Of a stretch of DNA of 43,982 nt, positions 23,388 to 33,700 are shown piece after piece. Below the pieces are notes generated by a model, which saw nothing but the letters and a program-made list of their open reading frames with translations, did not search any database and was not told the origin of the DNA. The stretch is taken from contig JAAEOA010000365.1 in assembly GCA_024223715.1 (NCBI GenBank), positions 1-43,982 on the forward strand. Reading direction: 5' to 3'. Position 1 is the stretch's first letter; every line of letters starts with the position of its first letter. A program made the position numbers and the translations under genes. This DNA is from a bacterium (GTDB lineage: Bacteria; Krumholzibacteriota; Krumholzibacteriia; LZORAL124-64-63).

Positions 23388-26300
23388 TTATCCGCCAACA
23401 ACACCGGAATTGCGGATGGCCTGAAGCCTTTCTATTGCCATAGCTGTCCATTCAGGCTTGCCACCGGCGTCATGAATTTCCTGCCAGGCGGATAGGGCTG
23501 CCCCCCAGTCGCCTCTTTCTTCGGCAATTTCAGCCATGCGGGCCAAACTGGCAATACGGAAAGGGTCAACCAGTTCGCCCTGTTCTGCAGCACCAGCATA
23601 ACTGGCCAAGGCCTTATCAATGGACTTGTCTTTTTCGTGGCATTCACCCTGGCGGTAACGAATCTCCGCCACGGGGGCTTCGCTGTTTTCAAAGGCATGG
23701 TCGTAAGCTTCTACAGCCTGACGATAATCGCCCAGTTCTTCCTGATACAAAGTGGCAATCTGCAACCACAAACCCTGGGCATTGTCATCGGAGGGATGAT
23801 TCGCCAGGAACCGCACATAACCGCCAATGGCCGCGTGCCAGTCTTCAATTTCCTGATAGCAGATCGCTGCATTGTATGAAGCCAAAGCAGCGTACTGTCC
23901 TTCGGGAAAAACATCGGTCAGGGTTTCATAACTGAAGGCTGCATCGAGGAATTTTTCCTGTTTAAACTGCACAGTCGCTGCACGCAACTGGGCCAATTCA
24001 GCCAAGTCATGATCTGGATGTGTGGTCGTGAAATTATTGAACCCAGCCAAAGCCTGGTCCATGGTTTCAGCTCGGTAGTAACTCTCCGCCAGATAGAACA
24101 GAGCGCCAGGACCGGATTCACTGTCTGGGTAATCGAGGGTTACTTTTTCAAAGGCGCGGGCTGCCGCAACATAATCGGCTTCGGCAAAAGCATCCTGTCC
24201 CTTGTTCCAATAAATATCAGCAGCCATGGGACTGTCTGGATTACTTTCAAGATATTCTTCCATATCTCGTCCGCTTCGATAGTAGCAACTTTGAATACCC
24301 AACTGAGCATCCTGGCTGCGAATATCATCGGGATTGGATTCAATGAATAATGCAAAAGCTTCGATGGCCAAATCATCCAACCCCTGATTATAGGCACAGT
24401 TGGCAAGACCAAAAGAAGCATCGGCAGTGTGTTTGCCGTGCGGGAACTGAGTTTGTAACCGGCTATAAGTTGCTGCTGCAGAAGCAAAATCGCCTAAGCC
24501 AAATTGTGTATCGGCAATACGATAAAGCGCATCTTCAACTTCAGGTGCTTCTGGAAATCTGGCCATCAGGCTTTTCCAGCTTTCCACTGCCTGATCATAG
24601 TACTGTAAACGATAGAAACAGTCACCCTGATTGGACAAAGCGGAGGCTGCACCCGGATCATCAGGGTGTTTGGCCAGGTATTCACTGAATTGCTTCAGAG
24701 CATCTTCGTAGTTGTGCTGGTTAAAATAAATGCTGCCCACAGCTAAACTGTTGGTGCCTTTTTCGGACTCGGCATTTGCCAGAGCCAGCAAATATTTTTC
24801 CTGTTCTTCAAGAGCCAGTTCGTATTGGCCGGTCTGGCTGCGGCTGGCAACCAAACCCTGCAATGAAGCGGCAGCAACATTACTGTGGGGATATCCGGTT
24901 AATACCAGGCGATACATACCAGTGGCATGACGGTACAACGCCTGCTGATAATAGGCTTCCCCAAGATAATAATAGGTACGGGCTCGCCACTCACTTGGCG
25001 TGGGCAGCAACTTGCTCGCAATGTAATTGTAGTTGGTTACCAGCCGGTCCAACTCACCGGTTTTGAAGTAGGCCATTGTGGAAAGAAAGAGAGCTCTTTC
25101 AGCCACATCGGTATTGACATGTTTGTCGATCACGTTTTGGAAAGAACGAATGGCCTGGGAATATTCTTCCAACTGGTAGTGACTGAAGCCTTGCAGGACA
25201 CGAACCCGTGGGGAAAGATCATCCCCGGGGAAGCGATCCAAAAACTCATTGGACAAAACAATAGCCTGGCCATAATTGTCTTCAGTCGTGTAGGCAAAAA
25301 TCACTTTATGCAAGGCCGAACTTGCCACTTTGGAGTCTTCAAAACTTCGCACAACATCGGTCCAGGCAAAGATGGCTTCGGCTGTTCGGTCCAGCTGCAT
25401 GTAACAATCACCAATGAGGTATTGTGCGTAAGCACTGATCATTTCCCCAGGAAAAAGGCGTACAATTTCTTCCAACTGACGCACCGATTCATCGTACCGG
25501 CCTTCACTGAAAGTTACGCAGGCCATTTTGTAACGGGCGTTGGGCACAAACTGACTTTGAGGATATTTTTCAATGAACGAACGATAACTGCGCACTGCGA
25601 CGGAATTCTGTCCGGACCGATAAAAAGCTTCGGCAATGGAAAAAGCCACATCATCAGCAAGTGGACTGTCAGCATGACGCCTGAGTACCTGGCGATATCT
25701 CTGGATAGCCAGAATATACTGTCCGGTATCTTCGAGACAACGTCCGAGATAATACAAGCCCCGATCGCTGGGGACTTCAGAAAAATATGCGATGGCTTCT
25801 TCGTAACGCTTCTCTTCATACGCAAACAAACCCAGGGCAAATTTTACCTGTGGTTTTTCCGCATAGCCGGGTCGGCGCTCCAGAAGCTCGCGATAAGCTG
25901 TGCGTAATTTGAGCCAGTTTCCCTGCACAATATAGGTTAGACCAATTTCATACAGGCCTTCGGCGAGCAAAAAAGTATCGTCATATTTGTCGATGAGTTC
26001 GTCGTATTTCTCAACCGCTTCAGTGAATTGTTCCAGGTTATAAAAACACTCCCCTTGGCGTAACAATACACTGGCTCTCAGATAATCATCTTCGCCTTTG
26101 TAGTCTTCCACTTTTTCATATTCGCGAAGGGCACCCAAATAATCACCAGCGGCAAAATAACATTCGCCAAGCATGTATTGAGCACCGGAAGAGCGGGGAC
26201 TTTTGCCATAAGACTGCACATACAACCGATACTGCTGCATGGCAGCACTTTTATCGACGCCATTAGTGAAAGCCGTGCCGGCAGCATCCCACAAAGCGGC

Positions 26301-26453
26301 CTCGGTGGGGATTTCACGTTCGTTTGAACTGTTGCCGGCCAAGGCAGGTACAGCCAGAACAAGAACCCACACCAGGAGAGCAACCGCAGGCATCATCAGA
26401 AAAACCTTCAGCCTGCTGGACGATTCTTTTTTCATTGCTTGGGTCCTGTTCAT
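23388..26453 (-). CDS. Large exported tetratricopeptide-repeat protein
   Basis: The 1021-residue protein has a signal peptide (about 1-39, ending ALAG; no lipobox cysteine). It is then almost wholly built of TPR and Sel1-like helical pairs of about 34-38 residues. Typical units read YLLGRCLEDTGQYILAIQRY, AFYRSGQNSVAVRSYRSFIE and DCYMQLDRTAEAIFAW, recurring to the C-terminus; I estimate more than twenty. Several units resemble BamD and YbgF-type repeats, which act as periplasmic scaffolds. The ATG at 26453 follows GAGGGG at about 8 bases and overlaps the preceding stop (ATGA), so its synthesis is tied to the PorV-like barrel. A scaffold role in assembly or export of the giant Ig protein is inferred from the operon. 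Confidence 0.88.
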   Translation of the reverse strand: MNRTQAMKKESSSRLKVFLMMPAVALLVWVLVLAVPALAGNSSNEREIPTEAALWDAAGTAFTNGVDKSAAMQQYRLYVQSYGKSPRSSGAQYMLGECYFAAGDYLGALREYEKVEDYKGEDDYLRASVLLRQGECFYNLEQFTEAVEKYDELIDKYDDTFLLAEGLYEIGLTYIVQGNWLKLRTAYRELLERRPGYAEKPQVKFALGLFAYEEKRYEEAIAYFSEVPSDRGLYYLGRCLEDTGQYILAIQRYRQVLRRHADSPLADDVAFSIAEAFYRSGQNSVAVRSYRSFIEKYPQSQFVPNARYKMACVTFSEGRYDESVRQLEEIVRLFPGEMISAYAQYLIGDCYMQLDRTAEAIFAWTDVVRSFEDSKVASSALHKVIFAYTTEDNYGQAIVLSNEFLDRFPGDDLSPRVRVLQGFSHYQLEEYSQAIRSFQNVIDKHVNTDVAERALFLSTMAYFKTGELDRLVTNYNYIASKLLPTPSEWRARTYYYLGEAYYQQALYRHATGMYRLVLTGYPHSNVAAASLQGLVASRSQTGQYELALEEQEKYLLALANAESEKGTNSLAVGSIYFNQHNYEDALKQFSEYLAKHPDDPGAASALSNQGDCFYRLQYYDQAVESWKSLMARFPEAPEVEDALYRIADTQFGLGDFASAAATYSRLQTQFPHGKHTADASFGLANCAYNQGLDDLAIEAFALFIESNPDDIRSQDAQLGIQSCYYRSGRDMEEYLESNPDSPMAADIYWNKGQDAFAEADYVAAARAFEKVTLDYPDSESGPGALFYLAESYYRAETMDQALAGFNNFTTTHPDHDLAELAQLRAATVQFKQEKFLDAAFSYETLTDVFPEGQYAALASYNAAICYQEIEDWHAAIGGYVRFLANHPSDDNAQGLWLQIATLYQEELGDYRQAVEAYDHAFENSEAPVAEIRYRQGECHEKDKSIDKALASYAGAAEQGELVDPFRIASLARMAEIAEERGDWGAALSAWQEIHDAGGKPEWTAMAIERLQAIRNSGVVGG

Positions 26454-27751
26454 TTCTGATCCCCCTCGGCACTGTTTCCGTTGCCGCTGATTTCAACTCG
26501 AATGGGTGTACGGGTTCGGTCCTGGAATCCCATGACTTCCACTGTGGAGCGGTAGTCCCATTCCTGTCCCATATGATCGACGATGGTGACACGGGCATCG
26601 TATTGGCCATCATTGACCAAACGACCATTCTGGTCTTCGCCACCCCAGCTGACGCCTTCAGGAGGGGCGCCGTTGCCAGTCATGGTTTTTACAAGGTTTC
26701 CGTCTTCGTCGGAAATTTCCACGCTCCAGGATTCAACCTGGCCACGAACTGCTGTTTCGATATCAAAGCGAACATCGCGGTCGCTGCCCGAAGGACTGAA
26801 CAGGGCGCGGTTGCTGTTCATTTTCACTCCGAAAGGAACCCCAAAACGCAGAGTTGCACTCAAAACATTCTGTGCACCGAGATCGGTACTGACGTAGGCG
26901 TAATCAAACTGCCAGTTTTCAAGACGGAAACCGGCGCCGGCGCTCATGTGTTCCCGTTCGGCATCGTATCCGCCACGCAGGCTCAGAAAGCGCACTGGCC
27001 ATACTTCAAGACCGCTTCGAAAGCTGGTATCCATAAATTCAGTTTTTACAACATCGGTGGTCATCATGAGACGGCCTCTGAAAAAACGAAGGGCCAAACC
27101 AGCGCGCATGCTGCGGGCCAATTTTTCTTCTTCATCAACCAGGGTGATGGCCGGTTCGATCAAGTTTTGCACCGCAGCACCAAAACTGAGCAAACGGTGA
27201 GGGCGGTAATACAAACCGACATCCATGCCCATGCTGTTACCCGATGCTCCGCCGATATTCTGGCTTACCGACTTAAGATTCACACCATAAGTCAGGCGAC
27301 CAAAACCATTGGCGTAACCCAATGAGAAGACCCCTTCTTTTTCGCTGAAGGTTTCTCCCAGGTCTTCATCCCAGGTGGAGCGTTCAAACTCACCACTGGA
27401 AGTGAAGGTCCCATTCAGGGAGAACGTTCCCCAACTTTCGGTAGGCATACCCAATGCCAAGAAGGTGTATTTGGTATCGTTGAACATGGTCGCACCCATG
27501 CCCGTAATTTCCATGGTCCGCAATTGGGCCAAACCGGCAGGGTTCCAGTATGATGTAGCCACATCATCACTTAAGCCCACTACGGCATTTCCCAGAGACA
27601 GACTTCGCGCGCTGGTACCAAACCGCAGGAAGCCACCTGGGACACCTGCATCGTCCGAGGCCAGAACCGGCGAAACGGTAAAAATCAGCGATACCAGAGC
27701 CAGCAGAATGCCAGCTTTCATAAATTTGGTTATCATGGTTTCAGCTTTCAT
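26450..27751 (-). CDS. PorV/PorQ-like outer-membrane beta-barrel with C-terminal FlgD-like domain
   Basis: The 433-residue protein has a signal peptide ending near SPVLAS. It then shows the PorV/UPF0164 family hallmark FLRFGTSARSLSLGNAVVGL followed by SYWNPAGLAQL, where the barrel begins. Alternating amphipathic strands fill residues about 50-320. The last 110 residues form a FlgD-like Ig unit (SWGGEDQNGRLVNDGQYDAR), an addition not seen in standard PorV. PorV of Bacteroidetes helps type IX secretion cargo at the outer membrane; no other type IX genes are in view. The ATG at 27751 shares one base with the giant gene's stop (TGATG). The frame also allows a GTG at 27754. Confidence 0.82.
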   Translation of the reverse strand: MKAETMITKFMKAGILLALVSLIFTVSPVLASDDAGVPGGFLRFGTSARSLSLGNAVVGLSDDVATSYWNPAGLAQLRTMEITGMGATMFNDTKYTFLALGMPTESWGTFSLNGTFTSSGEFERSTWDEDLGETFSEKEGVFSLGYANGFGRLTYGVNLKSVSQNIGGASGNSMGMDVGLYYRPHRLLSFGAAVQNLIEPAITLVDEEEKLARSMRAGLALRFFRGRLMMTTDVVKTEFMDTSFRSGLEVWPVRFLSLRGGYDAEREHMSAGAGFRLENWQFDYAYVSTDLGAQNVLSATLRFGVPFGVKMNSNRALFSPSGSDRDVRFDIETAVRGQVESWSVEISDEDGNLVKTMTGNGAPPEGVSWGGEDQNGRLVNDGQYDARVTIVDHMGQEWDYRSTVEVMGFQDRTRTPIRVEISGNGNSAEGDQK

Positions 27752-30700
27752 CACTTCACCACCGCAATCTTGCGACGGAGGTCCATACCATTGCCATGCA
27801 CGCGGCAGATGTAGCCACCGTTGGCCACCACCCGCCCTTTGCCATTGCGACCGTCCCAGGTGAACTGCTCAACAGATCCACTAATCACGTTGCGCTGTTC
27901 GCTGTACACCATGGCGCCATACAGATCGTACATAGTCACAGTGACAATGCCGCTGGCTGTGGGGCGGAACATGATGGTGGTTTCACCTTCATTGGGGTTG
28001 AAGGGGTTCGGTCGGTTGGTAATTTCCTTATCCAGAGCCATGTCACGAGCCGTGTACAAAGTCACGGATTTGACCTCTTCCAATACGCCACTGCTTTCTT
28101 CAGCATAGAAGCGCAGGATGTGTTCGCCGGGAGCCGCAAATTCGGGTCCCAGGTTCTCCAATGTGAAAACGCCGTCGTAAACATTGACCGGTCGAGGTGG
28201 ATCCTGAAGATCTACATCCACAAAAATGGTCTGAATACCGGCTTCGTCTTCAGTAATGGCACTGAGGTGAATTTCAGTGCTCGGTGTTATGTAAAAACCA
28301 TCACGGAAGGGAGTGACCGATGGTTCAAAACCAACACTGGTAACCGGCGGGCCGGTTACTTCCAGAAGTACCGGATCACTCAACAATCCATCGGCATCAA
28401 TTTGAATAGTGATGTCTTCAGTTCCATAGTCATTTACTGCCAGATCCACATCGGAACGGCCGTCAACATCAGCACTCATTCGGTAAGTATTGGCCCGGGC
28501 ATTTCCGAGGGTTCCTGAACCCTCAATAACACTCAAATCCATACTTGTCCCTGAAACTGCGTTGCCGGAAGCATCGGTTGCCCGAGCCTGCAGAATGACC
28601 ACTTCACCTGGACGCAGAGGTCGGTCCAGACGATGGCCAGGCAAATCTTCGGCCCACAGTTCAATGACCGCAGCAGGTGCGGGAACAACGGTGATTACAT
28701 CGCTGAAGAACTGCTCGCCGGTGCTATCACTGACCCGTAAATAAATGCTCTCGGCCCTGTCGTAGGACTGGAAGGTAAAAATATGCTCGCCATCGTGGGT
28801 TGTGCCCACTGTGTCGGCCAGAATACCGGCGGGGTCGTAGTTAAAATCAGGACGAGGTGAATTACCACTGAATGCGTGCAGGACAAAGTTGCGATCGTCA
28901 CTGGTAACTAACTGACCTGTAACAATATCCACCCGGCGAACACTCATTTCAAAGCCTTCCCCAGCCACAACAGTATCGGGCAGATCTACAGCATAACGCA
29001 CACCTTCAGGAACCACGGTCAGCACATCACTGAAGGATTCACGTCCGCGGGCGTCACGAATTCGAACCACAATTTGCTCGCTGGTTGCATAATGCTGTCC
29101 ACTGACAACTGCTTCTCCAGCCACCAGGGTGGCACTGCCAATACCCAGGGTGTCGTGGGCACCGGTTCGGTCGGGAAGCAAGGCTGTCATTTCAAAATCG
29201 CCGCCCGCATCGATGCGTTCACCGGTTTCAGGATTGACCAAACGAACGGTCAGACTGAAGGTGGCTGGCGGTCCGGCAGTAACCGTTGCTGGATCAGGAA
29301 GAACAACCCGGTATTCAGCTTCGTTGACGGGAATGTCCACCCGCCCGCTATTTACTGATGGGTGTGCCGCATCGGTTGCAAATACGGAAACCACTCCGGG
29401 ATTGCCCAGAATGATTTCCACATCGCGGTTACCATTTACAAACGGAGCCATGTCATCGTCGCCGTCGACCAGATCCAACTGACCGCCACTGCTGCTTAAA
29501 TGAATAGTTCCGTCGGTAATGCTGCTGACCAGGTTCCAGTACTGATCTACCGCACGAATCGAAACGGTGAAAGGTGATTCACCCTGTTGTGTCAGAGGTT
29601 CACCACTTTTACCGTCGCCACTTAATGCACCCGGAACCGGAGTTTCACCTGGGGCAACAATCTGGATTCGCTTAAAGCCATCGGCCAGCATACGGCAGGT
29701 ATTGCTAATGCCGGTAATGCCGGTGGTATCGGAAACCTGCACAAAAATATCTTCGGAACGGCTGTATGCCTGGGAAATGTTTTGAATGCCCGCACTGAGG
29801 ATTCCCTGTCCCACTTCAGTGGCTCCGGCACCGGGCAAACCGGTCTGGGCACTGATGATTTGAATATCAAACAGACGGTCCTGAGTGGTCACCCGTTGGC
29901 CGGTATTGCTGTCCAGCAGCTCCACAACCAGCGGGAAGGTTTCCGGTGGCCCAACCACCGCAGAATCCGGTAAAGAAACCGAATAATACAATCCACCACT
30001 ATCCATGGCGATAACCGAACTGAAAGCCTCGCGGCCAAAATCATCGGTCACACGAATGACAATATCTTCAACCGTGCTGTAGTTCTGGTCGTTGATGACG
30101 GCCACGCCACCAATGAGCTGGGATTCAACGGTACCAAGAACACCATTGGCAGCACCCTGATTGGGCAACAACGGGGTCATGGTGAATCGATTCATAGCTG
30201 TGGGAACCACATTACCTGTCACCGGATCAATCAGTTTTACTGTTACCAGGAATCCTGGAACCGGACCGGTTGAGGCTGTTTCCGGTACTGAGATTTCGTA
30301 TTCATACGGCGGGTCTACCGGAATGTGACTGGACTGTGAGGGTTTGCTCAAATCCGCTTCATCGTAAACCGTCACCGAAACCGTACCAGCGTCGGTCAAA
30401 AATCCTGTGAAAGACCGACGGCCATTAACAAACGGTACGTAGTTTTCCTGGGGATTTCCCGGGTTGGCGAAAGAGTTGTCACTGGCCACCAGGCGCAGTG
30501 TCCCCACGTTGGTTGTATCGGCCAGGTTCCAGTACTGATCAACCGCGCGAACGGTCATTGGGAACAGCTCACCGGAGCGCTGAGACAACGGACTTCCGCT
30601 TTTACCCGAAGTGTCGAAGGCTGGAATTCCCGGTTCAACAGTTTCACCAGGACTAACCATTTGCAGTCGTTTATATCCGTCGGCCCGAATGGCAAAAACG

Positions 30701-33700
30701 GGACTGGATCCCGACAAACCAGTGCTGTCGGTCACTGTAATAAAAATATTTTCAGCTCGAGTGTAACTTTCCTGGAAGTGAATCACCCCGTGGTCCAGAC
30801 GCTGACTTGTAGTACCGACAGTACCCAACCCTACGCCACCGAGAGCAGCCATGACAGAGACAGTCAATGGACGGTCCTGATTTACGACTGTATGCGTATC
30901 AACATCACGCAAAACCACATCAACAGGGAAGGTTGCCGGGGGTCCCACAACAGCCATAAGACCCTGGTCAAGGGTTACAACATACTCAAGACCATTGGGC
31001 AACATGCGAATGGTCGAACTATAACTGCTGCGTCCTGCTGAATCGGTAATCCAGAGAACAATATCTTCAACCGTATCGTAAGCCTGGCCGGTAATAGTCA
31101 CCGTACCGTTGGCCAGTTGACTGCTGGTAATTTGCAGAGTACTGCTGGCCGGTTCCAGGTTGCTTCGCAAGGCCTGAACGTTGAACCAGTTGTTGGCCGC
31201 AGGCATGGGAACACCAAATTCATCCACTAAAGAGACGGTTACCTCAAAAGTCTGTGGCGGTCCCACATGGGTTGAATCAGGAACGATAATTTGATAATTG
31301 GCACCCTGTTGCACCTGAACGGTATTCACCTGGCCAGTAATATCCAGGTTGTCCATGGCGGTAGCAGTTAAGGTAATGAATCCTGTGCTGGTCAGGAAAA
31401 CCGGCAAAGAAAGTTCTCCTGAAACCAGAGATTGGCCATTGTTCAAAGGGTTGGTCGGCGTAATGGATCCATCATCGCTGGCCAGCCATACATGTTCGCT
31501 GCTGTTGTTTACCTGATTCCAGAATTGATCAACAGCACGAATGCGAGCGTTGAATTCAAGACTGGCGGTTTGAGGAATGGGCGAACCGGTTTTACCGTCA
31601 GCTTCAGGGCCACCGGGCTCGGCAACTTCGCCGGGCAACAGCAACATAAGCCGGTTAAATTCGGCGGCTTCAACATCAATACTGCTTGTATCGGTATAGG
31701 CGGGAGAAATCAAATCTCGCACGGTCAAATTCTGAGCCGTGGCCGTTTTGAAAAACAAATCAAACGCAGCATCACCCGAAGGGTCGAGCTGAGCATCATT
31801 GGCTGAAATCATCTGGAAATAATCGTCACTCTCGAAATGAACCCGAGGCTGAACCGGCACCTGATTCCAATAGGAATCCGTGGCAATTACCGAAGCAACG
31901 ATAGGGTCACCAGCGACCGTGGGCAGAGGTGAACCGGCTTTTCCCGGAGCAATACCCGGAGTATGAGTTTCTCCCGGAAGCAGGATAACCAAATCAGCAT
32001 AATCCTGAGCCTGGGCAAAAACATTGAAAGTATTCGAACTATCGGTATGGGCGTAAGTATCTTCCCGAACGAAGAGGCGAACATCGCTTCCCGCCCGGGT
32101 AATTTGGATGTTTCCCCGCCAGGCACCTTGGTAAGTTCCACTGCCGAGACCAAGGCTCATATCTGCTACTTCAGGAGTCAGAATTCCGGTGCCATGATTG
32201 ACATACAAAGTCACATTTTCGGCAAAGTCGGCAACATGATTTCCAAACACATCGCGGGCAATGATGGTCACGTTTGGCAACAGTGATCCAGCCCGGTGAT
32301 CGGGCAAATCATCCAGAACATCATTTGGTGTCGGATTGCTTCGGCTGTTGACACCAATGTCGAAGTGGTCAATGACTCCGGCCTTCATCGGGACGGTTGT
32401 CAGGGCAAAAGTTCCGCTTCCATTATGATCGGCCCGAACGGTTTGGTGGTTGGGGTCGGCAAGGGTAATTAGAGTGACTTCAAAGTCGCCGTTGTTATCG
32501 TTAATTGCCTGCGGGTTGGCGGGCAAAACAGCCGCTCCATCGGTACTGGAAAAGTCCATGGACAGTGGCAAAACCCCATCAACATCGCTTACAGGATTCC
32601 AGAAAGCATCGGTAGCAAAAACCTGAACATCAAAGGCTACTCCGGCATCCTGAATTGCGGGGTCTCCCACCTTGCCGTCATCTTCAATGCTGTCAAAAAT
32701 TCCAGGGTCCAGGGTTTCACCCGGTGCCTGGACTACCATTCGGGAAAAAGGGGCCGGCGAGACAATAACCGGGCTGGAATCGTTGGCATTAATACCACTG
32801 GATTCAGCTCGCAAATGCTGAAGCTGATCTGCTGAACGCAGGACCAGACGGATGTCCGTGGGGTTGCTAATGGTAATCACATTACCAGGATAATCGGGGA
32901 GTTCAAAATATCCCGATGGACAGCTCAAAGTTACGTTGCGGTTTCCAGGAGCAAGGTTGTTGTAGCGATCCACCGGACGAATAGTTACCGGGTTAATTGT
33001 CTGCCCGGCGGTGGATGAATTTGGTGTTCCCTGATTGCCACTGAAGTTTTCGTCATTTAAACCGTTAACCCAGGTTTCACCGGGGAAAGACATCAGAATT
33101 TTTTCACACGGTCCGGCATTGACCTGGAACGAGGGAGATTCATTAACAACCCCACTGTCGACAATAATGTAAGCACTGAAACCACGTTTGGTGATTTGTA
33201 CTTGCGCATCCAGCTGTCCGTTCACAAAAGTGGAATTGCTGGTAATTATATAGTCGGCACTTTCATCGGCTGCACCGATGCGACCACGCAAACTAACCAC
33301 ACCATTGAGAGGAAAAACATTGTCATTGGAGTCTCGGGCATAAATTCGGATATTGAAGGGAATGGTCGTCACTTGAGCGTCCGCAGGATTCCACACACCT
33401 GTATCAAATTCAAAATGGTGTAAACCCTGGGGATTGATGACCACATCGCTACGGCTGGTACCATTTACAGCACCAGAAGCTGTTGCTGTGAGACGAGTTG
33501 TGCCAGATCGAATGAGTGTCGAAGTAAGGCTGGACTCTGGGTTTCCGCCCATTAATCCACCAGCTGGCAGAACTACGCCACCATTGGGATCGTCACTGCT
33601 ATAAGTCAAAGTTGGCAAAGCTGCCGGTTCAATGGGATTCCAATGTTGATCTGTGGCATAAACACTAATGCCACCAAAGTTCTGACCACTGGTTTGGTTG

